DNA of 64,000 nt from Pseudoxanthomonas indica (GTDB lineage: Bacteria; Pseudomonadota; Gammaproteobacteria; Xanthomonadales; Xanthomonadaceae), in the NCBI RefSeq assembly GCF_900167565.1, contig NZ_FUZV01000002.1, positions 868,001-932,000 on the forward strand. Direction: 5' to 3'. The notes under the pieces are model-generated. The model ran no database searches, was not told the DNA's origin, and was given only the letters and a program-made list of their open reading frames with translations. The translations under genes and the position numbers were made by a program. This document shows positions 17,112-25,630 of this stretch, one piece after another (positions within the stretch are counted from its first letter, which is position 1; every line of letters begins with the position of its first letter).

Positions 17112-18359
17112 TCAGAGCCGCCCGGCCAGCCGCAGCGCGAACAGCAGCGCCACCAGCACGAACAGCGACGCCCAGACCACGCCCAGCCAGCCGTACAGGC
17201 TTTCGTAGCACCAGTGGATTCGCTTGCCGGGTTGGCCGCGGCGGGCGGCGCGGCGCGCCAGCAGCGGCAGCATCAGCCGGCGCAGCGGCACCAGGCACTG
17301 GTAGTTGACGATCGCCATGCCCACCACGGCCACGCCAAAGACGGCCAGCCAGCCGGTGGTCAGCAGCACGGCCAGGTTGAGCGCGATGCCGACCAAGGCG
17401 GCGGTGCTGGTGTTGATCAGCACGAAACGGCGCAGCGCGCTGCGTTCGGCTTCGGTGTCGGCGTAGCTCAGCAGATAGCGGCCACCGGCGTAGGCGCCCA
17501 GCGCGCCGCCGATGATCGAGCCGAGCACGGTGCCGGTGGCGAAGCCGGCGTTGAAGCTGGCCTGCGCGCCACTTTCCTGCAGCACGCCAAACACGCCGGC
17601 AAAGGATCCAAAGGCGGTGCCGCCGGTCGCGGACACCGCCCCCAGGCCACTGGCGCCCAGCTTGCCGCCGCCCACGGTGGCGGCGGTCGCGCCAATCGCG
17701 ATGGCCGCGCTGGCCACCGGCGCGGTGGTCATCAGGCTGGCCGCCACCAGTACGGTGAAGGCGGTGCCCGGCGCGCTGCGGCGGGCGAAGTCGCCGAAGC
17801 GGCGCAGCATCTCCTCGCGCACCAGGCCGCGCGCGCGCGACAGGCGCTTGCGCACCGCGGCATCGCTCAGCCCCAGCAGGTCCGCCACCTGTTGCGAACT
17901 CTGGCCTTCGCGGTAGTACAGCAGCAGGGTTTCGCGGCTGTCTTCCGGCAGTGCGGAGATGATGTCGGCGGCGGCGATTTCTTCTTCGGTGCGCAGCAGC
18001 TGTTCTTCCGGCGCCGGCGAAGGATCGGCGGCGATGCCGATGGCAAGCTCGGCCGCTTCGCCCGACAACGGCTTGTGGTGCTGCGTGCGCAGATAGTCGC
18101 GCGCCAGGTTGCGGGTGATCTGGCGCAACCACGGCAGGAAGCTGGTGCTGTTCTTCAGCCGATCCAGCCGCTGCCAGGCGCGCAGGAAGGCTTCTTGCGC
18201 GATGTCCTCGCTGGCCTGCACATCGTGGGTGATGGCCAGCGCGATGGCGGTGATGGTGTTCTGGCAGGCCGAGACGATCCGGCCATAGGCTTCCTGGCTG
18301 CCGCGCCGTGCCGACGGCAGTTCCTGCGCCAGCATCAGTTCCAGCGGTTGTGCGCTCAT
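17112..18359 (-). CDS. ECF sigma factor fused to a C-terminal membrane domain (copy 2)
   Basis: A 415-residue paralogue of the next gene, alike through regions 2 (DVQASEDIAQEAFLRAWQRL) and 4 (LPEDSRETLLLYYREGQSSQ and AVRKRLSRARGLVREEMLRR). The membrane half differs: a Gly/Ala-rich stretch (about 195-290) with several weak hydrophobic segments, then strong helices near 318-350 and 390-413. The matched sigma halves and divergent tails suggest a duplication followed by specialisation of the tether or sensing part. It lies downstream of tesB and DUF2007 but has its own promoter-like element. Confidence 0.87.
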   Translation of the reverse strand: MSAQPLELMLAQELPSARRGSQEAYGRIVSACQNTITAIALAITHDVQASEDIAQEAFLRAWQRLDRLKNSTSFLPWLRQITRNLARDYLRTQHHKPLSGEAAELAIGIAADPSPAPEEQLLRTEEEIAAADIISALPEDSRETLLLYYREGQSSQQVADLLGLSDAAVRKRLSRARGLVREEMLRRFGDFARRSAPGTAFTVLVAASLMTTAPVASAAIAIGATAATVGGGKLGASGLGAVSATGGTAFGSFAGVFGVLQESGAQASFNAGFATGTVLGSIIGGALGAYAGGRYLLSYADTEAERSALRRFVLINTSTAALVGIALNLAVLLTTGWLAVFGVAVVGMAIVNYQCLVPLRRLMLPLLARRAARRGQPGKRIHWCYESLYGWLGVVWASLFVLVALLFALRLAGRL

Positions 18360-18370
18360 GGCGGTGTGCT

Positions 18371-18390
18371 CGAGGAGAGGATGTCTCCTC
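18371..18390 (-). promoter_or_regulatory. Inverted repeat in the leader of sigma gene copy 2
   Basis: CGAGGAGA and TCTCCTCG form a perfect 8-base inverted repeat with a 5-base spacer (18371-18391). It falls between the CGTC element and the start codon, so it would be in the 5' leader, where the hairpin would bury an AGGAG sequence. It could be an operator or a translation-control hairpin. Confidence 0.45.
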
Positions 18391-18416
18391 GACGAGATCC
18401 GCCAGGAAATGTGACC
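18391..18416 (-). promoter_or_regulatory. ECF-type promoter of sigma gene copy 2
   Basis: On the minus strand, GGTCACA (18416-18410) is followed after exactly 15 bases by CGTC (18394-18391). It sits in the 67-base gap between the DUF2007 stop and the sigma start. Six of seven -35 bases, all four -10 bases and the spacing match the element of copy 1. Confidence 0.65.
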
Positions 18417-18426
18417 GCGCCGGAAT

Positions 18427-18987
18427 TCAATGCGTTGGCGTGGCGGGCTGGATGCGCACGCGCTCGCTGTCGTCCTGCTGTTCGGCGGGTTGCGCCGGCG
18501 TGGCAGGCGCGGTGGCTGGTGCCGCTGCGGGCGGCGTGGCCGGATCGGACGCCGGCGCAGTGACCGGCGTCGCCACCGGCGGCGCCGCGGCTGGCTTGGC
18601 CTGGCGGTGACGCATCACCGTCACGAACGCGGCCACCGCAATGATGATCAGCAGCACCACGCGGATCCGCCAGGCCCAGGCGCCACGCTTGGGTTCGTCT
18701 TCCTGCGTGCTGCTGAAGGCCAGGGTCGGACCCGCACCCGGGCGGGTGGTTTCCAGCAGGCCGGCCTCGCGCAGGATTTCGCGCGCGCGCGGCTGATCTT
18801 CCGGATGGCGGATCCACACCGACGGCTGCAGGCCCTTGGGCAGCGGCTCGGTATAGCGGAACTGGCTGTTGCGCTGGCCGCGATAGGAGCGCGCATTGGC
18901 CACGTGCACGTCGATGCCGGCGTCGGTGAGCATCTTGGCCACGCCTTCCACGGTTTCCATGCGTTGGCTGGTGAATATCTGGCGCAT
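18427..18987 (-). CDS. DUF2007 'pathogenicity-like' membrane protein
   Basis: A 186-residue protein. The DUF2007 domain (about 1-72) begins MRQIFTSQRMETVEGVAKML and carries GIDVHVANARSYRG and PSVWIRHPEDQPRAREIL; related folds occur in PII-like signal proteins. One membrane helix (about 108-125, VVLLIIIAVAAFVTVM) leads to a Pro/Ala/Thr-rich tail. In Xanthomonas such genes carry the name 'pathogenicity-like protein', but a direct role is not established here. It starts 11 bases after the tesB stop and is probably co-transcribed with it. Confidence 0.8.
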   Translation of the reverse strand: MRQIFTSQRMETVEGVAKMLTDAGIDVHVANARSYRGQRNSQFRYTEPLPKGLQPSVWIRHPEDQPRAREILREAGLLETTRPGAGPTLAFSSTQEDEPKRGAWAWRIRVVLLIIIAVAAFVTVMRHRQAKPAAAPPVATPVTAPASDPATPPAAAPATAPATPAQPAEQQDDSERVRIQPATPTH

Positions 18988-18998
18988 CGTCGTAGCCC

Positions 18999-19913
18999 TC
19001 AGTCCTTGGCCGGCACCAGCGCGGCGGCTTCGGCATCCGGCACGACCCGGATCAAGCCTTCCTGCGCGGTGCTGGCGACCAGGCGGCCATGGCGATCGAA
19101 AATCTGCCCGCGCGCCAATCCGCGCGAACTCTGCGCGCTGGGGCTGTCGATGGAATACAGCAGCCAGTCGTCGGCACGGAACGGGCGATGGAACCACAGC
19201 GCGTGATCCAGCGAGGCCATCTGCACGTTGGGCTGGTAATAGCTGATGCCATGCGGATAGGTCGCCGTGCCGAGCAGCTGGAAATCCGAGGCATACGCCA
19301 GCAGGGCGCGATGCAGCTCGGGCGAATCGCCGACCTTTTCCGCCAGCCGGAACCACACCTGCTGGAACGGCGGGCGCTTGGGCGGATTGAGTTCGTCGCG
19401 CGGATACACGTGGCGGAACTCGAACGGCCCGCGTCGCGACAGCCAACGCTGCACCTTGATCGGCAGGGTCGCCATCACTTCGGCCGGCACCTGCGGCGAA
19501 GGGTCCACGTCTTCCGGCTGCGGCACTTCCGGCATGCCCAACTGGTGCTCGGCGGAGGGTTCTTCGGCCTGGAACGAGGCGGCGCAGAAAAACACCACCC
19601 GCCCATGCTGGATGGCGGTGACCCGGCGCACCGAGAAACTGCCGCCGTCGCGGGTGCGGTCGACCTCGTAGACGATCGGCGCTTCGATATTGCCGGCGCG
19701 CAGGAAGTAGGCGTGCAGCGAATGCGCGCGGCGCTCGCCTTCACCGGCCACCGTGGCCTGCGCGGCCGACAGCGCCTGGCCCAGCACCTGCCCGCCAAAC
19801 ACGTACTTGGTGCCGATGTCGCGGCTCTGGCCACGGAACAGGTTGTCTTCCAGGCGCTCCAGCGAGAGCAGGTCGATCAGCTCGCTGACTACGGGTTCAG
19901 GCGTCGGGGACAC
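18999..19913 (-). CDS. tesB: Acyl-CoA thioesterase II
   Basis: A 304-residue double-hotdog thioesterase that hydrolyses medium- and long-chain acyl-CoA to free fatty acid and CoA. Conserved regions are RGQSRDIGTKYVFGGQVLGQ (about 28-47), HSLHAYFLRAGN, YEVDRTRDGGSFSVRRV and the carboxy-terminal active-site segment MASLDHALWFHRPFRADDWL with SSRGLARGQIFDRHG. Length matches E. coli TesB (286) with a short extension. The start at 19913 is in frame with the first conserved helix. Confidence 0.93.
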   Translation of the reverse strand: MSPTPEPVVSELIDLLSLERLEDNLFRGQSRDIGTKYVFGGQVLGQALSAAQATVAGEGERRAHSLHAYFLRAGNIEAPIVYEVDRTRDGGSFSVRRVTAIQHGRVVFFCAASFQAEEPSAEHQLGMPEVPQPEDVDPSPQVPAEVMATLPIKVQRWLSRRGPFEFRHVYPRDELNPPKRPPFQQVWFRLAEKVGDSPELHRALLAYASDFQLLGTATYPHGISYYQPNVQMASLDHALWFHRPFRADDWLLYSIDSPSAQSSRGLARGQIFDRHGRLVASTAQEGLIRVVPDAEAAALVPAKD

Positions 19914-19965
19914 GGCGGCTCGCAGCGAAGGGAATGGCCCGGATTATAGAGGTCCGCGCGACCCG

Positions 19966-20547
19966 CTATCGCGACGGCAGGCGGCCGCGCTGCAGATCCG
20001 TCGCCGCCAGCACCTGCGGCCAGGGGAAGTGCGGACCCGGATCCAACTTGCGTTGCACCTGCACCGAGGGGTCATCACTGGCCGGCTCGGTGGTGGTGTC
20101 CAGATCCTCGTGGCCCTCGATATGGCGCAGCGAGGGATAGCGTTCGCACAGCCAGCGCAGCAGGGCAATCAGCGCCTGGATCTGGGCGTCGGGATAGGTT
20201 TCGTCCATCTGCTGCGCATCCCGCGCCAGCCAATTCGGGCAGCGCCCGCTGTTGACCAGCTCGATGCCGATGGCGCGCGGGTTGTAGCCACGCACGTGGT
20301 GGGCGATGAAGGCCGGGTCCACGTACTGGTGCAGGCTGCCGTCGCGATCGATGTAGTAGTGGCCGCTGTTGCCGGTGCCGGAGGGGTAGCGCACTTCCTC
20401 GCCAAACTGCCGCGCCATCGCCAGGTCGGGCAGCTCGGTGCAGTGGATGACCACCAGATCGATGCTGGCGGGATCGCGCGGCTCCAGTCGATCCTGGTAC
20501 GGCAGCGGATCCACGTGCAGCGGCAAGGACAGGGCAGGCTCGGGCAT
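19966..20547 (-). CDS. N-acetylmuramoyl-L-alanine amidase, AmpD/amidase_2 type
   Basis: A 193-residue zinc amidase that cuts the bond between muramic acid and the peptide stem. The zinc site is formed by His35 in VVIHCTELPD, the His in IEGHEDLD, and the late Asp/His region DPGPHFPW. GHYYIDRDGSLHQYVDPAF and NPRAIGIELVN complete the core. There is no signal peptide, which suggests a cytoplasmic AmpD-like recycling role, but the substrate form (anhydro-muropeptide or wall) cannot be read from sequence. Confidence 0.85.
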   Translation of the reverse strand: MPEPALSLPLHVDPLPYQDRLEPRDPASIDLVVIHCTELPDLAMARQFGEEVRYPSGTGNSGHYYIDRDGSLHQYVDPAFIAHHVRGYNPRAIGIELVNSGRCPNWLARDAQQMDETYPDAQIQALIALLRWLCERYPSLRHIEGHEDLDTTTEPASDDPSVQVQRKLDPGPHFPWPQVLAATDLQRGRLPSR

Positions 20548-20573
20548 GGCCGAATGCTAGCAGGGCGCCGACG

Positions 20574-20621
20574 TACCCTCATCCGCCCCTGCGGGCACCT
20601 TCCCCCGGGGGGAGAAGGGGG
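20574..20621. repeat. Palindromic intergenic repeat, CCTTCTCCC type, copy 1
   Basis: CCCTCATCCGCCCCTGCGGG then CACCTTCCCCCGGGGGGAGA and AGGGGG, lying between the amidase and MOSC genes. It shares its order of small stems (CATCCGCCC...GGGC, then CTTC-CCC...GGG-GAAG) with copies at 31306, 48668, 55508 and 55606. The central GCAAGCG loop of other copies is missing here. Confidence 0.75.
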
Positions 20622-20674
20622 CGTCGCAGCGGGTCCGGTAAACTTGCGGCCCGCCTCCCGTCGCGTCCAAGCCC

Positions 20675-21166
20675 ATGCCACTCAATCCCGAATCGCCCCT
20701 GGCCAAGCTGATGGCCGAACTGCCGCGCCAGGGCCAGGTGCTGTGGATTGGCCTGCGGCCGTCGCGCGAAGCGCCGATGGTGGCGGTCGAGCAGGTGCAG
20801 GCCCATGGTGGCGGCGGCCTGGAAGGCGACCGCTACAAGGGCAGCAATGGCAAGCGTGGCATCACCCTGATCCAGGCCGAGCACCTGCCGGTCATCGCCG
20901 CGCTGGCGGCGCGACCGGATCTGCAGCAGGCCTGGCTGCGCCGCAACGTGGTGGTGTCGGGCATTCCGCTGGTCGCGCTCAAGGGTCGTCGCTTCCGCAT
21001 TGGCAACGTGGTGCTGGAAGGCACCGAAGACTGCGACCCCTGCTCGCGCATGGAAGATGCGCTCGGCCCGGGCGGTTACAACGCCATGCGCGGCCACGGC
21101 GGCCTGTGCGCGCGGATCATCGAAGGTGGCGACTTCCGCATCGGCGATCCGGTCGAGGCGCTGTGA
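20675..21166 (+). CDS. MOSC domain protein
   Basis: A 163-residue stand-alone MOSC domain, the fold that takes sulfur or binds Moco at the end of eukaryotic Moco sulfurase; bacterial YiiM-like members detoxify N-hydroxylated bases. Visible are GGGGLEGDRYKGSNGKRGIT, LIQAEHL, NVVVSGIPL and ALKGRRFRIGNVVLEGTEDC. The sulfur-carrying type of Cys is present (Cys120, with Cys123 in DPCSRM). Its TGA overlaps the next gene's ATG by one base, so the two genes are coupled. Confidence 0.85.
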   Translation: MPLNPESPLAKLMAELPRQGQVLWIGLRPSREAPMVAVEQVQAHGGGGLEGDRYKGSNGKRGITLIQAEHLPVIAALAARPDLQQAWLRRNVVVSGIPLVALKGRRFRIGNVVLEGTEDCDPCSRMEDALGPGGYNAMRGHGGLCARIIEGGDFRIGDPVEAL

Positions 21167-21690
21167 TGCGCGGCCACTGCATCCTCTCGCATGGCTTTGA
21201 AAGCGGCCCCGACGCAACCAAGGTCACCGCGCTGGCCGAAGTGGCCGAGCGCCTGGGCTGGACCCACGAGCGCCCGGACTACACCGATCTGGATGCGCGC
21301 CGCGACATCAGCTCGCTCGGCGATGTGCCGGCGCGGCTGGAACGCCTGCATGCCCTGGCCAGCGCCGCCGCCGCGCGCGGCCCACTGGTGCTGGCCGGCT
21401 CCAGCCTGGGCGCCTACATCGCCGGACGCGTGTCGCTGCAAGTGCCGGTGCATGGCCTGTTCCTGCTGGCGCCGCCGACCACCATGGGGCCGCTGCCGGA
21501 TCTGGATGCCGCGCCCATCCCGATCTCCATCATCCATGGCTGGGATGACGAACTGATTCCCGCGCAGGCCGTGGTCGACTGGGCGCTGCCGCGCCGCGCG
21601 CGCCTGCTGCTGGTGGATGACAGCCATCGCCTGTCCAGCCATGTCGAAGCCTCCGCACAGCTGTTCTCGCAGTTGCTGGCCTCGCTGTAA
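21166..21690 (+). CDS. YqiA-like alpha/beta hydrolase
   Basis: A 174-residue small esterase of the YqiA/UPF0227 kind. It has [13 protein letters not shown] near the start, the nucleophile elbow [10 protein letters not shown] (about 82-91), the Asp in [10 protein letters not shown] and the His in LVDDSHRLS. The ATG at 21166 shares its first base with the MOSC stop codon. The natural ester substrate is not known. It lies directly before rlmKL. Confidence 0.85.
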   Translation: MRGHCILSHGFESGPDATKVTALAEVAERLGWTHERPDYTDLDARRDISSLGDVPARLERLHALASAAAARGPLVLAGSSLGAYIAGRVSLQVPVHGLFLLAPPTTMGPLPDLDAAPIPISIIHGWDDELIPAQAVVDWALPRRARLLLVDDSHRLSSHVEASAQLFSQLLASL

Positions 21691-21739
21691 GCCACCTTTT
21701 TCGCCCGTCGCTGCCGACGGGCCCTGTATCGGAGTTGTC

Positions 21740-23878
21740 GTGAAGTTCTTTGTCTCCTGCGCCAAGGGTCTGGAATACCTGCTCGCCGACGAGCTGCAAG
21801 CCTTGGGCGTGGCGCGTGCCACCGCGACCATTTCCGGTGTCAATGCCGAAGGCGAACTGGCCGACGCCCAGCGCGCCGTGCTGTGGTCGCGCCTGGCCAG
21901 CCGCGTGCTGTGGCCGATCGCCGACTTCGACTGCCCCGACGAGCAGGCCATGTACGACGGCGTGTTCGCGATCGCCTGGGAAAAACACCTGCGCCCGGAA
22001 CTGAGCCTGGTCGTGGATGCGCATGTGTCCGGCGAGGCCATCACCCACGCGCGCTATGCCGCGCAAAGGATCAAGGACGCGGTGGTGGATCGTCTCCGTC
22101 AGCAGGGCCTGGAGCGGCCTTCGGTGGATGTGGACCAGCCCGATGTGCGCATCAACTTCTCGCTGCGCAAGGGCCGCGCCACAGTCTCCATCGATCTCGG
22201 CGGTGGCCCCATGCACCGCCGCGGCTGGCGCAAGGATCAGACCGAAGCACCGTTGAAGGAAAACCTGGCCGCAGCAGTGCTGATGCGCGGTGGCTGGCCG
22301 GCGTTGTATCGCGAAGGCGGCGCGCTGCTGGATCCGATGTGCGGCAGCGGCACCCTGCTGATTGAAGGCGCGCTGATGGCCGCCGACGTCGCGCCTGGCC
22401 TGCAGCGGCATGGCAACGTGCTGCCCAGCCGCTGGCTGGGCTTCGACGTCGACCGCTGGCGTGAGCAGTTTGCCGAGGCGGTCGCGCGCGAGTCGGCGGG
22501 TCGCGCGGCGCTGCGTCCGGCGTTCTTCGGCAGCGACATTGACAGCCGCGCCATCCGCGCCGCCAACGAAAACGAAGTGCTGGCCGGACTGGCCGGACAG
22601 ATCCAATGGCAGACCCGCGACATCGCGCAACTGGCTGCACCGGTGGCCGATGACGTGCCGGGCCTGGTGGTCTGCAATCCGCCCTACGACGAACGCCTTG
22701 CCGCCGATGCGGACCTGTACCGCCTGATCGGCGATGCGCTCAAGCGCGCGGTGCCGCAATGGCGCGCCAGCCTGTTGTGTGGCAACGCCGATCTGGCCTA
22801 TGCCACCGGCCTGCGCGCGCAGAAGAAGTACCAGCTGTTCAATGGCACCATCGAGTGCTCGCTGATTGTCTGCCAGCCGATTGCACCGCCGCAGCGCGAG
22901 CGCAGCGAGCCGCGCGTGCTCAGCGAAGGCGCGCAGATGGTCGCCAATCGCCTGCGCAAGAACTTGAAGAAATTCAAATCCTGGCGTGCCCGCGAAGGCG
23001 TGGACTGCTATCGCGTCTACGATGCCGACCTGCCCGAGTACGCCGCGGCGATTGACGTCTACCAGCAGGAAGGCGAGGGCGCGGTTTATCTGCATGTGCA
23101 GGAATACGCCGCCCCGGCGACGATTCCCGAAGCCGATGTGCGCCGCCGATTCAGCGAGCTGCTGGCCGCGGCGCGCGAGGTGTTCGGTCTGCCGCAGGAA
23201 CAGGTCGCCATCAAGTCGCGTGCGCGCGGCAAGGGCGGCAGCAAGTACGGCCGCTTCGACGAACGCGGCCAGGCGCTGTGGGTCAACGAGAACGGCGCGC
23301 GGCTCAAGGTCAACCTGTTCGACTACCTCGACACCGGCCTGTTCCTCGATCATCGCCCGCTGCGCAGGCGCATGGCGCAGGAAGCGCGCGGCAAGCACAT
23401 GCTCAACCTGTTCTGCTACACCGGCGTGGCCAGCGTGCAGGCGGCGGTGGCCGGTGCGGCCAGCACCACCAGCGTGGACCTGTCGGCCAACTATCTGGAA
23501 TGGTGCGCGGAAAACCTGAAAGGCAATGGCCTGACCGGCACCGCGCACGAACTGGTGCATGCCGATGCCATGCGCTGGCTGGAAGCCGAACGCGCGCAGT
23601 TCGATCTGATCTTCTGCGACCCGCCGACCTTCTCCAACTCCGCGCGCGCCGAGGACTTCGACGTGCAGAAAGAACACGTGCGCCTGCTGCGCGCGGCGGT
23701 CAACCGGCTCGCGCCGGGCGGTGTGCTGTACTTCAGCAACAACTTTCGCCGCTTCCGCCTGGATGAGAATGCCGTGGCCGAGTTCGCCCGCTGCGAGGAC
23801 ATCAGCGCACAGACCATCCCGCCGGATTTCGAGCGTAATGCGCGTATCCACCGTTGCTGGAAATTGCAGCGCTACTGA
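21740..23878 (+). CDS. rlmKL: Bifunctional 23S rRNA methyltransferase RlmKL
   Basis: A 712-residue fused enzyme making m2G2445 (RlmL half) and m7G2069 (RlmK half) in 23S rRNA. A THUMP domain (about 45-155) leads into the first methyltransferase with [20 protein letters not shown] and NPPYDERL. The second (about 400-712) has [17 protein letters not shown], the [12 protein letters not shown] loop after FCDPP, and NFRRFRLDE near the end. The GTG start at 21740 follows GGAG by 5 bases and gives the family's [18 protein letters not shown] beginning; E. coli RlmKL has 702 residues. Confidence 0.95.
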   Translation: MKFFVSCAKGLEYLLADELQALGVARATATISGVNAEGELADAQRAVLWSRLASRVLWPIADFDCPDEQAMYDGVFAIAWEKHLRPELSLVVDAHVSGEAITHARYAAQRIKDAVVDRLRQQGLERPSVDVDQPDVRINFSLRKGRATVSIDLGGGPMHRRGWRKDQTEAPLKENLAAAVLMRGGWPALYREGGALLDPMCGSGTLLIEGALMAADVAPGLQRHGNVLPSRWLGFDVDRWREQFAEAVARESAGRAALRPAFFGSDIDSRAIRAANENEVLAGLAGQIQWQTRDIAQLAAPVADDVPGLVVCNPPYDERLAADADLYRLIGDALKRAVPQWRASLLCGNADLAYATGLRAQKKYQLFNGTIECSLIVCQPIAPPQRERSEPRVLSEGAQMVANRLRKNLKKFKSWRAREGVDCYRVYDADLPEYAAAIDVYQQEGEGAVYLHVQEYAAPATIPEADVRRRFSELLAAAREVFGLPQEQVAIKSRARGKGGSKYGRFDERGQALWVNENGARLKVNLFDYLDTGLFLDHRPLRRRMAQEARGKHMLNLFCYTGVASVQAAVAGAASTTSVDLSANYLEWCAENLKGNGLTGTAHELVHADAMRWLEAERAQFDLIFCDPPTFSNSARAEDFDVQKEHVRLLRAAVNRLAPGGVLYFSNNFRRFRLDENAVAEFARCEDISAQTIPPDFERNARIHRCWKLQRY

Positions 23879-23951
23879 GCCGGGCCCGGCACTTGAAAGC
23901 CGACCCCGGCCTTGCAACCATGCGGGCCGGGGAAGCCACGGAAGCAAGCGC

Positions 23952-24707
23952 ATGAAACGGATCAGTCTGTTTTGCCTGTTGTGGGCAGGCGCCACCGCGC
24001 ACGCCGCCGAGCCGGCACCGGCGCAGCGCCCACCTACCGTGCTGAACCTGCCGCTGGACGTCGGCGTGGACGCACAAGGCAAGGTCACGGACGTGGTGCC
24101 GGATGCGACCGTGCCGGAACCCCTGAAGCCCGGGCTGGTGCGGCGCGCCAGTGAGTGGCAGTTCGCCCCGCCGATGTGGCAAGGCCAACCTGCTGCCTTG
24201 CGCGGTCGGGTGCTGGTGCGGGTGCAGTTCGCCGCCACCACCGATGGCAAGACCGTGGCGCAGATTGTCGACGCCAAGGGCAGCGAGCCCATCAAAGCCT
24301 TCCTGGGCACCGAGGTGCCGCAATTTCCGCAGTCGGCCGCCAAGCGTGGCGTCGGCGGAACGTTCGTGCACACCATGCGACAGGGAGCGGACGGCTCCCT
24401 CAGCGACATGCAACTGCTGTGGTCCGGTGGCGAAGGCAGCAAGAAGAAATGGGCGACGCAGTTCGACGGGTCCCTGCGCGAGGTATACGCCAAGGCGCGG
24501 CGACAGCCGGTGATCATCAACGGTCAGCCCATGGCCTGCCACGGGCAGCTCACGTTCCACTTCAGCGCCATTGGCCCCCAGGAGCCGCCGGAGCCGGCCA
24601 GCGAACGCGAGGCACGCGAAGCCGCGATCGCGGCATGGCGTGCGGCGACGCCGGACGAATGTCCGATGCTGACCTTGACCACCGACGTGTCCGGTCAACT
24701 GCTCTGA
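23952..24707 (+). CDS. Secreted hypothetical protein with TonB C-terminal-like region
   Basis: A 251-residue protein with a signal peptide cut near AHA|AEP (about residue 18). The stretch EWQFAPPMWQGQPAALRGRV followed by VRVQFAATTDGK looks like the strand pattern of the TonB carboxy-terminal fold ('W.F.PA...G.P'). There is no membrane anchor, so it is not a working energy transducer by itself. The start has GGAAG 7 bases upstream. Function is unknown. Confidence 0.62.
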   Translation: MKRISLFCLLWAGATAHAAEPAPAQRPPTVLNLPLDVGVDAQGKVTDVVPDATVPEPLKPGLVRRASEWQFAPPMWQGQPAALRGRVLVRVQFAATTDGKTVAQIVDAKGSEPIKAFLGTEVPQFPQSAAKRGVGGTFVHTMRQGADGSLSDMQLLWSGGEGSKKKWATQFDGSLREVYAKARRQPVIINGQPMACHGQLTFHFSAIGPQEPPEPASEREAREAAIAAWRAATPDECPMLTLTTDVSGQLL

Positions 24708-24734
24708 GCGCAGCCGCGCAGCCGCGCAGACGCT

Positions 24735-25472
24735 TTACTCGAACTTTGGCTGGCAGATCGGGCAGTAGAAGCTGCGGCGATGGGTCTTGCCCAGATGCGC
24801 CCGCACCAGCTTGCCGTGGCCCTTGGCGCATTGGCCCTTGTTGTGCACCAGCCAGTGTTTGCGCAATACGTGCGCCTGCTTCCAGGCCAGTGAGTCGAAG
24901 GCGTACTGGCGGGCTTGGGTGATCAGTTCCGTCAGCTTGCGCGCTGGCAATGCGCCGACGCGGCTGCAGGGATGTACGCCGATGCGATACAGCACTTCGT
25001 TCTTGATGTAGTTGCCGACGCCGGAAAAAATCGACTGGTCGAGCAGGGCGTCGCAGGCCCAGGCGTCGGGCAGCTTCTTCAACTTGCGCCGCGCCAGCGC
25101 CGGATCCCAGGCATCGGACATCACGTCCACGCGCCAGTCGTAGACCTCGTCCAGCGGCTCGTCGATGAAGCGCAACGAGCAGGCGTAGAAGTTGAACTCG
25201 CCGTTGTCGAACACCAGGCCGAGTCTCAGCCGGGACGGCGGCGGCCGGCGTTCGTCGATGCGATAGCTGCCGTACAACATGAAATGCACGCGCAGGGTGA
25301 AATTGGAGAACTCAATCAGCAGGTGCTTGCCCCAGGTGCGGAGGGCGACCACCTTGCGCCGACGCATGCGCTGGATGTCGATGCTGCTGTTGCCGCCCAC
25401 CTCGCGCACCGTGCGGCCGACGAACTTCGCCGCTTCCTCGCGGACGATGATGAGAGAGGGGCCTTCGGGCAT
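24735..25472 (-). CDS. nei: Nei/Fpg-family DNA glycosylase with a variant zinc finger
   Basis: A 245-residue base-excision enzyme. It starts MPEGPS: Pro2 is the catalytic nucleophile and Glu3 the acid of the family. The helix-two-turn-helix includes LLDQSIFSGVGNYIKNEVLY. The carboxy-terminal zinc finger reads CAKGH...YCPIC, so His replaces the usual second Cys. It would remove oxidised pyrimidines with lyase activity; assignment to Nei rather than MutM rests on overall appearance (no MPELPEVE start). It is divergent from xth, another base-excision enzyme. Confidence 0.82.
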   Translation of the reverse strand: MPEGPSLIIVREEAAKFVGRTVREVGGNSSIDIQRMRRRKVVALRTWGKHLLIEFSNFTLRVHFMLYGSYRIDERRPPPSRLRLGLVFDNGEFNFYACSLRFIDEPLDEVYDWRVDVMSDAWDPALARRKLKKLPDAWACDALLDQSIFSGVGNYIKNEVLYRIGVHPCSRVGALPARKLTELITQARQYAFDSLAWKQAHVLRKHWLVHNKGQCAKGHGKLVRAHLGKTHRRSFYCPICQPKFE

Positions 25473-25630
25473 GGAGTGAAAGACGCGCGGGGGGAGAAGT
25501 CAGACTGCCCGCTCGGCTGCGGTGCCGTCGTGAAGCCGCCGGGATGACGAGCCCGGCCGTATTGGTGCTTCACCCGTGGCTGATGGCGTGATCGCTAGGC
25601 TGGCCGCAACGTTCCCGATGCGGCCTTGCC

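Noticed and set aside
15901..18359. Separate anti-sigma genes after each sigma factor
   Set aside because: The membrane segments are in the same uninterrupted frame as the sigma domains, with no internal stop or new start with a ribosome site.
21530..24520. A 996-codon minus-strand open frame and similar long antisense frames (for example 2378-3598, 4617-5960, 47063-48727)
   Set aside because: They run opposite to well-conserved genes (rlmKL, the histidine kinase, SRPBCC, puuA2). Long stop-free antisense frames are expected in GC-rich coding sequence, and the products look like no known family.
23952..24707. Gene called TonB or an energy transducer
   Set aside because: It has a signal peptide, not a membrane anchor, no Pro-rich spacer, and only a loose resemblance to the TonB C-terminal fold.
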